DNA of 64,000 bases from Camellia lanceoleosa (GCA_025200525.1 CM045762.1:28989600-29053599), one strand, 5' to 3'. Shown: positions 22,374 to 35,262, numbered from the stretch's first letter. Program-made: numbers and translations. Notes: generated by a model from the letters alone, not told the origin.

Positions 22374-22515
22374 ATCATGAAAAATTTTCATGAAAATAAT
22401 CATAAAAATTTTGTGATTCTTGGATTACACTTAGAATAAAGCACCACACATTAATCAAGATAATCCAAGGATCATAAATTTTTCATAATTATTTTCATGA
22501 AAAAATTTTCATGAT
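22374..22515. mobile_element. Foldback MITE, 142 bp
   Basis: Two arms of about 55 bp are near-perfect inverted copies (ATCATGAAAAATTTTCATGA ... TTCTTGGATTA and its complement) around a loop of about 30 bp. No coding. The duplication at the target is unclear. Confidence 0.8.
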
Positions 22516-22741
22516 CTCTAACTTTTCCCTTATTAAAATAACGACGGTGCTACATGCACCAATTAATATATTAATTAATGTACTAACATTAATTATGACA
22601 TTACTATTGATCTCATTTATTATACAAATTATAAATACTAAAAACATGTTAAATTATGCCACATCATCAATTAGTATACTAATTAGTACACTTATTAGTG
22701 CATATAACATTATTCTTAAAATAAACTTCGGACTAATCTAA
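22516..22741. other. AT-rich intergenic DNA
   Basis: Only AT-rich partial inverted repeats of AATTAAT/ATTAGT type are seen. The 76-residue frame is low complexity and not gene-like. Confidence 0.5.
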
Positions 22742-23141
22742 GGCCTTGTTTGGGAAGACTAAATAAGTGCACTTTTTGTCTTTTTGGACAAAAAAATTGA
22801 GGTTGAAAATATGGATGTTTGGGTTAACTTTTTGACTTTTTATGAAAAAATGTGTAATAAAAAATTGTGAAAATTAGTTTTTAGAGAAAAATTTGAATTG
22901 GGAGTTGTGCAGCCGTAATTGTTGACTTTTGGTGAATAGTGTTAACTTTTTAACTTTTTGAGTAACTTTTTGACTTTTTGGATTATTTGGGAGTACCCAA
23001 GTTTGGGAAGTTTAGAATAAGTGCACTTTTTGACTTTTCTTGTATTATGTGTAGAAAAAGTAGAGAGGAGATGTTGATTGATGTGACCCAAAAAAGATAA
23101 AAAGATGAAATAAGTGCACTTATATTGGGATGCCAAACTTT
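22742..23141. mobile_element. MITE with GGCCTTGTTTGGGA end, internally duplicated
   Basis: The left end GGCCTTGTTTGGGAAGACTAAATAAGTGCACTT is answered on the right by AAGTGCACTTATATTGGGATGCCAAAC in inverse orientation. A second left-end copy begins near 23001. The same start (GGCCTTGTTTGGGAT) opens another MITE near 63445. Confidence 0.6.
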
Positions 23142-25159
23142 ATGAGTCAATCATCCAACTATTAATATCATTTAATATTTAAAATATTAATGTCATATAT
23201 TTAATATTTAAAATTTATCTAGATGAATTGAAGACGCTTAACCCAATTAATAACATTTATTCTAATTAATAACGATGAAAGTTTAACTTAGTAAGAAATT
23301 AATTTTACAATTTAGGGTAAATTACAATAAATCCTCTTAAATTAGGACGAGGGGCCCGTAAATGGTGGCATTTGCAATTTTTTTTTTTTTTTGCAATTTG
23401 TTTTCAATTTTCTTTTTTACCATGTCATCTATTTAATATTTAAAATTTATCTCAACGAATTGAAGAAGCTTATCCTAATTAATAATGCTTATTCCAATTA
23501 ATAACGTTGAAGGTTCAACATAGTAAAAAATTAATTTTATAATTTGGATTTTTTATAATTTGGGATAAATTACAATAATCCTCTTGAATTTGAACGAGAG
23601 GCTGATGCTGTGACAACACTCTGCTGTCATAACAAATGGTGATGTTTGAATTTTTATTTTATTTATTTATTTTTTTTTTTTTGCGCAATTTGTTTTCAAT
23701 TTTCTTTTTTGCCATTTGTTTTATGATCAATTTATTTTAGGTAAATTACAAATGCATCTCTTGTGGTTTGTGTCAAACATGTCTTCTCCATTTAGGATTT
23801 ATGGGTCAATCACCCAATTATTAATGTCATTTAATATTTAAAATATTATTGTCTTCTATTTAATATTTTAAATTAGGTAATGTTAGAGACTCTAAAAATT
23901 CTACCAAATGTCTCACATGGGTATAGAACCTACACAATGTGAGTCGCACGTGGATCCCACACATACCCACACAATGTGGGTTTCACGTGAATCCCACACC
24001 CATGAGACATTTGATTGAATTTTTAATAAAATTTTTAGGATTTCTAACATTTTTGTTTTAAATTTAGTTAGACAAATTGAAGATGCTTGTCCCAATTACT
24101 AACGGTGAAAGTTTAACTTAGTAAAAAATTAATTTTACAATTTATGATAGATGACAATAAATTCTCTTAAATTAGGACGAGGGGCCGATGCTGTGACAAC
24201 AAATGCGGATGTTTACAATTTTTTTTTTTTTTTTGTGCAATTTGTTTTCAATTTCTTTTTTTACCATTTGTTTTATTATCAATTTCTTTTGAGTAAATTA
24301 TAAATATACCTCGTGTGGTTTGCGTAAAACATGTCTTTTCTGTTTGTGTTTTATAGGTCAATCGCTCAACTATTAATGTCATTTAATACTTAAAATATTA
24401 ATGTCATCTATTTAATTTTAAAATTTTAGTTGGACAAATTGAAGACACTTATCCCAATTAATAATGCTTATCCTAATTAATAACAGTGAAAGTTTAACTT
24501 AGCAAACATTAATTTTAAAATTTACGATAAATTACAATAAATCCTCTTAAATCAGGATAAGGGGCCATCGTTGTGACAACACTATGCTATCACAAAAAAT
24601 GGTGAGGTTTGCAAATTTATTTTTATTTGTTTTGTGCTATTAGTTTTCAATTTTCTTTTTTACCATTTGTTTTATTATCAATTTCTTTTTCGTAAATTAC
24701 AAATACATTTTATGTGATTTGCGTAAAACATGCCTTCTCCGATTGAGATTTATGAGTCAATCACCCAACTCTTGATGTCATGTAATTTTTAAAATATTAA
24801 TTTCATCTATTTAATATTTGAAAATTAGCTGCACAAATTGAAAACGCTTATCCCAATTAATAATGGTGAAAGTATAAGTAAGTAAAAAAATAATTTTACA
24901 ATTTAGGACAAATTACAAAAAAAAAAAAAAAAAAAAAAAAAAAACCCTCTTAAATTAAGACGAGAGGCCAGTGCTATGGCAACATTGTGCTGTCACATCA
25001 AATGTGACGTGACCATTTTTTTTTTTTTTTGGGGTTCAATTTTCTTTTTTACCATTTGCTTTATTATCAATTTCTTTTAGATAAATTGCAAATACGTCTC
25101 ATGTGGTTTACGTAGAACATATTTTCTCGGTTTGGAATTTATGGGTCAATCACCCAACT

Positions 25160-25595
25160 ATCTCTACACAAACAGAGACAAAACTCTCGCTCTCTCTTGA
25201 TAAGCTATAGAGACAACTAGCACTTCTAATGCAGAAGGTGTAGACAAGTGTTCATGGTGGGCACTTTCTCTCTCTCTCTACTCTCTCCTTTCTTTCTCTA
25301 ACACTGTTTTTTATGTATTCTATTTTGTATTCTATTTTGTATTAATAATTTGTTAATTATGGCCCAAAAATATATTTACAAAATGGAAAAAAAAAAAAAA
25401 AAAGGCTCAAAAAGAATATCTAGAAAATAGGGAAAAAAGGTCCAAAAATAATTTTTTTTAAGGAAAAAGTCCAATCTGTAAACCGCTCATACACTTGCAA
25501 ACCTTATCCATACAAACCGCAACCCTCACTGCAAGTAGTTGTGGGTTCACTTTTTTCCAACCCGAACCACACAAAACTGATACACAAGCACCCAT
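25160..25595. mobile_element. Incomplete hAT copy inside the array
   Basis: The segment from about 25330 to 25595 follows the 3' half of the hAT element at 20791-22205: GGCCCAAAAATATATTTACAAAATG, GTCCAATCTGTAAACCGCTC, CACTGCAAGTAGTTGTGGGTTCACTTTTT, with the end decayed to CACCCATA. The 5' terminus is not recognisable. It interrupts a satellite monomer between CCCAACTAT and ATCTATTTAAT. Confidence 0.7.
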
Positions 25596-26953
25596 AATCA
25601 TCTATTTAATATTTAAAATTTAGCTGGACAAATTGAAGACGTTTATACCAATTAATAACGGTGAAAGTTTAACTTAGTAAAAAATTAATTTTACCATTTA
25701 GGATAAATTACAATAAATCGTCTTGAATTTGGACAATAGGTTAGTGTTGTGACAGCACTGTGCTGTAACAATGAATGGTGACGTTTGCATTTTTTTTTTT
25801 ATGCAATTTGTTTTCAATTTTCTTTTTTACCATTTGTTTTATTATCAATTTCTTTTGGGTAAATTACAAATATACCTCATGTGATTTGCGTAAAATATGT
25901 CTTCACCATTTGTGTTTTATGGATCAATCACTCAACTATTAAAGTCATTTAATATTTAAAATATTAATGTCATCTATTTAATATTTAATATTTAGCTGGA
26001 CAATTTGAAGATGCTTATTCCAATTAATAACCGTGAAAGTTTAACTTAATAAAAATTTAATTTTACAATTTAAGATAAATTACAATAAATCCACTTAAAT
26101 TAGGACGAGGGGCACAGCAAATGGTGACGTTCGCAATTTTATTTTATTTTTTGTGTGCAATTTGTTTTTAATTTTCCTTTTTACCATTTGTTTTGTTGCC
26201 AATTTCTTTTGGATAAATTACAAATACATCTCATGTGATTTGCGTAAGATATGTCATTTTCGTTTGAAATTTATGGGTCAATCACCCAACTATTGATCAC
26301 ATCTATTTAATATTTAAAATTTAGCAGGACAAATTGAAAACGCTTATCCCAATTAATAACGATGAAGTTTAACTTAGTAAAAAATTAATTTTACAGTTTA
26401 GGGTAAATTACAATAAATCCTCTTAAATTAGGATGAGGGGTCAGTGTTGTGACAATATTGTGCTATCACAACAAATGGTGACTGCATTTTTTTTTTTTTT
26501 TTTTTTTTACAATTTGTTTTCAATTTTCCTTTTTACCATTTTTTTTATTATCAATTTATTTTGGATAAATTACAAAAACACCACTTGTGGTTTGCATAAA
26601 ACATGTCTTCTCAGTTTGGGATTTTTGGGTCAATCACTCAACTATTAATGTCATTTAATATTTAAAATATTAATGCCGTCTATTTAATATTTAAAATTTA
26701 GTTGGACGAATTGAAGACGCTTATCCTAATTGATAATGCTTATCCCAATTAATAACAGTAAAAGTTTAGCTTAGTTAAAAATTAATTTTATAATTTAGGA
26801 CAAATTACAATAAATCCTTTTAAATTAAGACAAGAGGTTGGTGTGCTGTCACAGCAAATGGTGACGTTTGCTCTTTTTCTTTTTTTGTGCAATTTGTTTC
26901 CAATTTTATTTTTTACCATTTGTTTTATTATCAATTTCTTTTTGGATAAATTA

Positions 26954-27134
26954 CAAACAAAAATAAGTGAGACCTCTAAAATTAGAATTCTAAAAGGGCA
27001 TTAATTTGTCCTTTTCCCCATCCAATTTTGTCTTTTACCTCCCTCTATTTTTTTTTTTTTTTTTTTTTTTAAGGGTGACAGCTCATTAGAGCTGCTTTTG
27101 AACAACTCTAATTAGAGCTCTGTAGCAGAGCCCA
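26954..27134. mobile_element. Small insertion, about 180 bp, possible 9-bp duplication
   Basis: It breaks a monomer at AATTACAAA, which is repeated on the far side (left copy ends about 26956, right copy about 27132-27142). Contents: a T-run and a palindromic GCTCTAATTAGAGC segment near 27105. No family recognised. Confidence 0.45.
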
Positions 27135-27630
27135 ATTACAAATACACCTCATTTGGTTTGCATAAAATATGTCTTCCTTGTTTGGGATTTATGGGTCAAT
27201 CTTTCAACTATTAATGTCATTTAATATTTAAAATATTAATGTCATCTATTTAATATTTAAAATCTAGCTTGATGAATTGAAAACGCTTATCTCAAATAAT
27301 AACCGTAAAAGCTTAACTTAGTAAAAAATTAATTTTACAATTTAGGATAAATTACCATAAATCCTCTTAAATTAGGACAAGGGGACGATCAAATGGTGAC
27401 GTTTGCATTTTATTTTTTTGTGTGTGCAATTTGTTTTCAATTTTTCTTTTTTATCATCTGTTTTATAATCAATTTTTTTTGGCAAATTACAAATACGTCT
27501 CATGTGGTTTGCGTAAAACATGTCTTCTCCATTTGGGATTTATGGGTGTCAATCATCCAACTATTAATGTCATGTATTTAATATTTAAAATTTAGTTGGA
27601 CAAATTGAAGACGCTTATCCCAATTAACAA

Positions 27631-27833
27631 GGAAATTCTATTTCCACACATATACCTATCTCAGTGCACATCATTTCTCAATGCACACACTAATAAATTT
27701 GATTAAGTATTGTTTGTCTCATTCCACACACCACATATTCCTATTATAACCCTTAACTCAAATATTGTACACACACTTTCCACCCAAACACACACCCACA
27801 CAGACATGCATGGGTATTCTCTATCTCTCTACT

Positions 27834-27887
<54 letters not shown>

Positions 27888-28677
27888 CACTTGGATCTAC
27901 TTTTTCAACGTCATTCAATTTACTGACTGATTCATTTGCTATGAAATTCGAATTTATATAAACATTTCAAGTGTTGTTTGTAGTACATATATGTTATATA
28001 GCTATGTATATCTGAACGTATGAATACATTTATATAATCGTAATAAGGGCTTACACATACATATTGGAGCTACGGAGGAAGAAGCAATCGGACGTGATGA
28101 TGTTCTTGTTAAGGACAAAGCTTGTTCGCTCACCACCGTCGATGACGAATACAACGACAAATCACAAAAATCTCTCAAATCGCCAGAGAATTAAGTCTTG
28201 ATCATTCAATACTAGTTTTCCAAATATAATTAGTTTTTTTTGGTTGTTAACTTCAGAAAGTTTTCTAAAATTTTGAAACTTAATTTCCGAATGTAACTAA
28301 TTTTTTTGAACAAAAATAATAATTTCGATAGTTGATTTTTGACAAAAATAAAAAAAATTCAGTATTGGTTTGCCGATGAGCGCTTCCCTAGAAAGAAAAG
28401 TCCACCGAAAAACTCGCCAGAAAATCAAACTGGTGGTTTTGCAGCTGCAGTAAAGGCAATAATGATGATGATGAAGAAACCGTCTGATTGTTGTTGACGA
28501 CAAACCATTCAAGATCTTCTTCCTCCCTGTTGTTCTCCACTAGATTCGTAACTGAAACAAATTGAATTAATTGATTCTAAAGAGAGAGGAAGAAAACAAA
28601 AGGGTATAATTGTCATTAAAAAAATTTTCATTAAGTGTGTGCACTGAGGTAAGTAGATGTGTGGAAATAGAATTTCC
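27631..28677 (+). mobile_element. Mutator-like TIR element with captured exon-like DNA, copy 1
   Basis: Inverted ends of about 40 bp start GGAAATTCTATTTCCACACA and read ...CTCAGTGCACA inward. Flanks are CCAATTAACAA (27620-27630) and CCAATTAATAA (28678-28688), an 11-bp duplication with one mismatch that fits Mutator-like elements. Inside are CACAC-rich and (CT)n(TA)n tracts that look like a 5' UTR. A small frame at 28072-28194 starts ACG instead of ATG, and a second open stretch near 28360-28497 reads YWFADERFPRKK and NSPENQTGGFAAA. No transposase is present, so it is Pack-MULE-like. Confidence 0.8.
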
Positions 28678-29207
28678 CCAATTAATAACGGTGAAAGTTT
28701 AACTTAGTAAAAAAACAATTTTACAATTCAGGGTAAATTACAATAAATCTTTTAAAATTAGGACGAGGTGCCAATGCTGTGACAACACTGTGCTATCATA
28801 GTAAATGGTGACATTTGTAATTTTTTTTTTGTGCAATTTTCTTTTTACCATTTGTTTTATTATCAATTTCTCTTTGGTAAATTACAAATATACCTCATGT
28901 GATTTGCATAAAATATGTCTTTTCTATTTGAGATTTATGGGCCAATCACACTCAACTATTAATGTCATTTAATATTTAAAATATTAACGTCATCTATTTA
29001 ATATTTCAAATTTAGCTAGATGAATTGAAGACGCTTATCCCAATTAATAACGCCTATCCTAATCAATAACGGTGAAAGATTAACTTAGTAAAAAAAAAAT
29101 TACAATTTAGGGTAAATTACAATAAATCCTCTTAAATTAGGACGGGGAGTCGGTGCTGTAACAACACTGTGCTATGACAACAAATGGTGACATTTGCAAT
29201 TTTTTTT

Positions 29208-30248
29208 GGATAAATTACATTAACACTTCCTGAGGTTTATGTTTATTACAGTTTTCCCCCTCACCTTTTGGAAATTACATCCCCTTCCCTGAGATTTAAA
29301 GTTTTATTACAGATTGCTCCCTCAGTTAGTTGACTGTTAAGTCAACTAACAGATTTTGTTGATATCAGCAATTTAATTTTTTTCAAATACCAATTTTGCC
29401 CTCACTGGGTAAATTATATTGACACCCCTCACATTTTAGAAATTACAATCCCCTCCCCAAGGTTTAAAGTAGCATTACCAATTGCCCCCTCGGTTAATAT
29501 TAGTTGGAAAAAAAAATTCATTGAAAAAAAAAATTTAATTGGAAAAAAAATTATTTGAAAAAAAAATTGTTAGTCAAAATTTTAAATTTCCATTTAAAAA
29601 CCAACGTAAACTCATTTTTTGAATTTACGTTTTTTCCTCAAATTTACAAACTAAGACAATCATTTATAAACCAAAAAAATTATCAAACAAGTTTTTATGA
29701 TAGTTTTTTTAATTTTTGTAAATATAAATTGAAAACTGAAAATGAAATGGTTACCAAACAGGCCTCAGATGGTAAAAATGTAATAAAATTAACAAATAAT
29801 TAAATAAGTTACCAACGTAATAAATGACTTATCAAAAGATTCTTAAGCTATATATGGTTTGATTTTTAGAATTTTTTTTTAAAAATTAAAAATTAATTTG
29901 GTTAAGAAATAAAAGTAAAAAATAATTATCATTTTTATATAATTTTTATCTTTCGAGTGGCTAGAAATAATTTTTACAAATTAAATATATTTCTTCATAT
30001 TTATTTTTATTAAATTAGTTTTTTTTTTTAAATGTCAGGGGGGATCCGTATTAAATTGAAACCTCAGGGGATGTCAATGTAATTTACCCTTTAAAGTATA
30101 TGTAAAGGTTAAAGGTAAATATGTCATTTTAACTTAAAAGTTAACACTGTCAAATAATTACACTAACAAGGGGGTCAATGTAATTTTTCAAATGTGAGGG
30201 GGGAACTGTAACAAATATAAACCTGAGGGGGTGTCAGTGTAATTTACC
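29208..30248. mobile_element. Nested TIR element pair (GGTAAATTACA ends)
   Basis: Outer inverted ends are GGATAAATTACATTAACACTT (29208) and the inverse near 30248. Inner ends of the same family are GGGTAAATTATATTGACACC (29407) and the inverse near 30089. Both pairs carry the CCTGAGGTTTA...TTACA...CCCCCTCA layout of a widespread plant non-autonomous TIR family. The interior is AT-rich without transposase. It sits in a satellite monomer at a T-run, so its duplication is hidden. Confidence 0.8.
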
Positions 30249-30437
30249 TTTTTTTTTTTCAATTTATTTTTGATAAATTACAAATACACCTCACTTGGTT
30301 TGCATAAAACATGTCTTCTCTGTTTGGGATTTATGGGTCAATCACCCAACTATTAATGTCATGTATTTGATATTTAAAAAATAGTTGGACGAATTGAAAA
30401 CGCTATCCCAATTAATAACACTTATCCCAATTAATAA

Positions 30438-31412
30438 GGAAATTATATTTCCATACATATACTTACCTCAATGCACATCATTTCTCAATGCACACACTGA
30501 TGAATTTGATTAGGTATTGTTTGTCTCATTCCACACACTACGTATTCTAATAATAACTCTTAACTCAAATACTGTACACACACTGTTCACCCAAATACAC
30601 ACCCACACAGACACGCATGGGTATGCTGTATCTCTCGACTCTCTCTCTTCTCTCTCTCTCTCTCTACTTGGATCTACTCTTTCGACGTCATTCAATTTAC
30701 TGACTGACTCATTTGCTATAAAATTCAAATTTATATAAACATTTTAAGTGTTTTTTGTAGTACATATATGTTCTATAGCTATGTATATCTGAATATGTGA
30801 ATACATTTATATAATCGTAACAGGGGCTTACACATACGTATTGGAGCTATGGAGGAAGAAGCAATCGGACGTGATGATGTTCTTGTTAAGGACGAAGCTT
30901 GTTCGCTCACCACCGCCGATGACAAATACAACGACAAATCACAAAAATCTCTCAAATCGCTAGAGAATTAAGTTTTGATCATTCGGTACTGGTTTTCCAA
31001 ATAGAATTAGTTTTTTTTGGTTGTTAACTTCCAAAAATTTTCTAAAATTTTGATACGTGATTTTCGAGTGTAACTATTTTTTTCGAACAAAAATAATAAT
31101 TTCGATAGTTAATTTTTGACAAAAATAAAAAAAATTCAGTATTGGTTTGCCGATGAGGGCTTTCTTGGAAAGCAAAGCTCACCGAAAAACTCGCTGGAAA
31201 ATCAAACTAGTGGTTTTGCGGCTGCAGCAACAGAGGCGATGATGATGATGATGATGAAGAAACCGTCTAATTGTTGTTGACGACGAACATTCAAGATCTT
31301 CTTTCTCCATGTTGTTCTCCACTAGATTCGTAACTGAAACAAATTGAATTGATTCTAAAAAGAGAGAGGAAGAAAACAAGAGGGTTTGTGGGTTTGTTTG
31401 TTGGTGGTGGTG

Positions 31413-31455
<43 letters not shown>

Positions 31456-31583
31456 ATGAGATGGGTTGGCTAAGGTTTTGATGTCCATTATGATCATTTT
31501 ACTTTAGAGTATAATTGTCATTAAAATAAAATTTCATTAATTGTGTGCACTAAGATAAGTAGTGTGTGGAAATAGAATTTTCC
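30438..31583 (+). mobile_element. Mutator-like TIR element, copy 2
   Basis: Same structure and same monomer position as copy 1, flanked by CCAATTAATAA (30427-30437) and CAATTAATAA (31584-31593). It has an extra GA-repeat block (31416-31451). The right arm runs GTGTGTGGAAATAGAATTTTCC. Confidence 0.82.
30849..30971 (+). CDS. Possible 40-residue ORF captured in the Mutator-like element
   Basis: ATG to TAA encodes a charged 40-residue peptide (MEEEAIGRDDVLVKDEACS, then LTTADDKYNDKSQKSLKS). The ATG follows a leader-like CT tract and TTGGAGCT. Copy 1 has ACG for ATG, and copy 3 has TAG at codon 27. Otherwise the three copies read alike. It is probably the first exon of a captured host gene rather than a functional gene. 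I do not recognise the protein. Confidence 0.3.
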   Translation: MEEEAIGRDDVLVKDEACSLTTADDKYNDKSQKSLKSLEN

Positions 31584-32297
31584 CAATTAATAACGGTTAA
31601 AGTTTAACTTAGTAAAAAAATAATTTTACAATTTAGGGTAAATTATAATAAATCTTCTTAAATTAGGAAGAGGAGCCAGTGTTGTGACAACACTGTGCTA
31701 TCACAGTAAATGGTGACATTTGTAATTTTTTTTGTGCAATTTGTTTTCAATTTTCTTTTTACCATTTGTTTTATTATCAATTTCCTTTTGGTAAATTACA
31801 AACATACCTCATGTGATTTGCATAAAACATGTCTTTTCTGTTTGAGATTTATGGGTCAATCACTCAACTATTAATGTCATTTAATATTTAAAATATTAAT
31901 GTCATCTATTTAATATTTCAAATTTAGCTAGATGAATTGAAGATGCTTATCCCAATTAATAACACTTATCCTAATTAATAACGGTGAAAGTTTAACTTAG
32001 TAATAAAAAATTTACAATTTAGGGTAAATTACAAGAAATCCTCTTAAATTAGGACGAGGAGTCGGTGCTATGACAACACTATGTTGTCACAACAAATGGT
32101 GACATTTGCAATTTTTATCAATTTATTTTTGATAAATTACAAATACACCTCATTTGGTTTGCATAAAACAAGTCTGCTCCATTTGGGATTTTTGGGTCAA
32201 TCACCCAAGTATTAATGTCATGTATTTAATATTTAAAATTTAGTTGGATGAATTGAAGACACTTATCCCAATTAATAACACTTATTCCAATTAATAA

Positions 32298-33373
32298 GGA
32301 AATTCTACATATACCTACCTCAGTGCACATCATTTTTTAATGCACACACTGATAAATTTGATTTGGTATTGTTTGTCTCATTCCATACACCACATATTCC
32401 AATTATAACCCTTAATTCAAATATTGTACACACACTTTTCACCCAAACACACACTCACACAGACATGCATGGGTATGCTCTCTCTCTCTCTCTCACTCTC
32501 TCTTCTTGGATCTACTCTTTCAACCTCATTCAATTTACTGATTGATTCATTTGCTATGAAATTCGAATTTATATAAACACTTCAAGTGTTGTTTGTAGTA
32601 CATATATGTCATATAGCTATGTATATCTGAATATATGAATACATTTATATAATCATAACAGGGGCTTACATATACGTATTGGAGCTATGGAGGAAGAAGC
32701 AATTGGACGTGATGAGGTTCTTGTTAAGGACGAAGCTTATTCGCTCACCACCGCCGATGACGAATAGAACGACAAATCACAAAAATCTCTCAAATCGCCA
32801 GAGAATTAAGTTTTGATCATTCAATACTGGTTTTCCAAATAGAATTAGTTTTTTTTTGGTTGTTAACTTCCGAAAATTTTCTAAAATTTTCTAACTTGAT
32901 TTTTGAATGTAACTATTTTTTTTTCAATTCAAAAATTGTTTTTCGAACAAAAATGATAATTTCAATAGTTGATTTCCGACAAAAATATAAAAAAAAATTA
33001 GTATTGGTTTGCCGATGAGGGCTTTCCTGGAAAGCAAAGCTCATCAAAAAACTCGCCGGAAAATCAAACTAGTGGTTTTGCAGTTGCAGCAGCCGAGGCA
33101 ATGATGATGATGATGAAGAAACCTTCTAATTGTTGTTGAGGACGAACCATTCAAGATCATCTTCGTCCCTGTTGTTCTCCACTGGATTCGTAACTGAAAC
33201 AAATTGAATTGATTCTAAAGAGAAAGGGAGATAGAGAGAGGAGAGATGAGATCGGTTGGCTAGGGTTTTGATGTCCATTATGATCATTTTACTTTAGGGT
33301 ATAATTGTCATTAAAATAAAATTTCATTAAGTGTGTGCACTGAGGTCAGTAGGTGTGTGGAAATAGAACTTTC
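32298..33373 (+). mobile_element. Mutator-like TIR element, copy 3
   Basis: The left arm is shortened (GGAAATTCTACATATACC). The flanking repeat is CCAATTAATAA (32287-32297) and ACAATTAATAA (33374-33384). The exon-like frame starts at ATG 32687 but stops at 32765-32767. The second stretch (FADEGFPGKQSSSKNSPEN) is still open. It is separated from copy 2 by 714 bp, two satellite monomers. Confidence 0.82.
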
Positions 33374-34347
33374 ACAATTAATAACGGTGAAAATTTAACT
33401 TAGTAAAAAAAATAATTTTACAATTTAGGGTAAATTACAATAAATCTTCTTAAATTAGGACAAGGAGCCAGTGCTGTGACAACACTGTGCTATCACAGTA
33501 AATGGTGACATTTGTAATTTGTTTTGTGCAATTTGTTTTCAATTTTCTTTTTACCATTTGTTTTATTATCAATTTCTTTTTGGTAAATTACAAATATACA
33601 TGTCTTTTCTGTTTGAGATTTATGGGTCAATCACTCAACTATTAATGTCATTTAATATTTAAAATATTAATGTCATCTATTTAATATTTCAAATTTAGCT
33701 GGACGAATTGAAGACGCTCATCCCAATACATAACGCTTATCCTAATTAATAACAATGAAAGTTTAACTTAGTAAAAAAAAAATACAATTTAGGATAAATT
33801 ACAATAAATCCCTTAAATTAGGACAAGGAGCCAATGCTGTGACAACACTGTGCTGTCACCACAAATGGTGATATCTGCAATTTTTATTTTATTTTATTTT
33901 TTTGTGCAATTTGTTTTCAATTTCCTTTTTACCATTTGTTTTATTGTCAATTTCTTTTTGATAAATTACAAATACACCTCATTTGGTTTGCATAAAACAT
34001 GTCTTCTCCGTTTGAGATTTATGGGTCAATCACTCAACTATTAATGTCATTTAATGTTTAAACTATTAATGTCATCTATTTAATATTTAAAATTTAGCTA
34101 AACGAATTGAAGATGTTTTTCCCAATTAATAACGCTTATTCCAATTAATAAAAGTGAAAGTTTAACTTGGTAAAAAAATAATTTTATAGTTTATGATAAA
34201 TTACAATAAATCTTCTTAAATTAGGATGAGGGGCTGGTGCTATGACAGCACTATGCTGTCACAGCAAATGGTGACGTTTGCATTTATTTTTTTTTATGCA
34301 ATTTGTTTTCAATTTTGTTTTTTACCATTTGTTTTATTATCAATTTC

Positions 34348-34702
34348 TTGGGATTTAGAGGAATCTTCACACATTTCTTCTTTTGTTCAAACATTACAAA
34401 AAATTGAGAAGTAGGGAAAATCTATAAACATTAAAGAGAATGTTAGAACTTTGAAGTTTAAGGAGGAAGTAGAGATTTCTATATCTTTAAAAGCCTCAAA
34501 CATAAGATAAATAAAAGATGGAAAATGAGGGTTTTTCGAAAAGGAAAAAAAATTAGAGCAAGCACCATACCTGCAACAAAGAGAAAGATGAGAACGGATT
34601 CTTGCAATCAAGATTGCCTTCTTTCTTTCTTTCTCTTGTAAGAAAATAGGAAATGAGGGCTTCAATTAATCAAACCCTTGTTTATGTGTATATATTGGCA
34701 GC
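34348..34702. repeat. Outlying part of the 0.8-kb repeat family
   Basis: GGGATTTAGAGGAATCTTCAC to TATATATTGGCA matches 48165-48350, 48419-48800 and 49688-50045. It joins the last satellite monomer abruptly at ATCAATTTCTT. Minus-strand frames of about 92 residues occur in several copies but have no recognisable domain. Confidence 0.75.
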
Positions 34703-35166
34703 TATGAAGCATAGATACTCCAAAATAGCCCATGTATGAGATACAGCAAAAAAGTATCTGATTTTATTTTTTTTAAAATTTTTTTGAATTTTGTATACAT
34801 TTCAGATACGCATTAGATACTTTTGAGATACAACAGGGTTAGAAACATAATTTTAAAAACTTTTTTGTGGGGTCAAACTAAAAAAATAGTAAACTTGAAT
34901 GTAAAATACAAGAAATTAGCACTAACTACTCTTAGAATCTTCTAGACATCAGATGATGTGCACCAAAATAAACCCTAACCCCCAAATCGGCAGTCGGTGA
35001 AGCAAAACTTGGGCAATGAACTCGATTGCAGCAAGATACTCTTAGTTACTTAGTTTCTTGCTTGCTTTCTGTATCTCAATCTAGTAGTAGCAATGTCTCA
35101 CATGCTCTCTCTGCCTCGATCTAGCAGTAACAGTCTCTCACTCGCACTCTTCCTAGATCAACAACA

Positions 35167-35205
<39 letters not shown>

Positions 35206-35262
35206 CATTGGGATCTCCATCTTATATTTTTTCTGCATTATTATTTTTTACAACTTATTTTA
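34703..35262. other. Intergenic, with (CT)n
   Basis: AT-rich DNA with short repeats of GATACT/AGATAC type near 34710-34830 and a CT microsatellite at about 35169-35202. No gene seen. Confidence 0.5.

Larger units (their letters stand above)
23142..34347. repeat. Satellite-like array, about 380-bp AT-rich monomers
   Basis: About 17 monomer starts are recognisable by ACAATAAATCCTCTTAAATT: near 23323, 23569, 24152, 24532, 24913, 25710, 26081, 26409, 26808, 27352, 28740, 29119, 31647, 32030, 33437, 33800 and 34203. Typical spacing is 363-403 bp and longer gaps are explained by insertions. Each monomer holds GTGCTGTGACAACACTGTGC, a T-run, TTTGTTTTCAATTTTC, a GATAAATTACAAATACACCTC block, GGGTCAATCACCCAAC, ATTTAATATTTAAAATATT and CCCAATTAATAACGG. 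Short phenylalanine-rich frames inside are artefacts of T-runs. It could be derived from a transposon. Confidence 0.88.

Noticed and set aside
27393..34414. Several 60-70 residue Phe-rich frames in the satellite
   Set aside because: T-runs plus monomer sequence, with no conservation at protein level between monomers.
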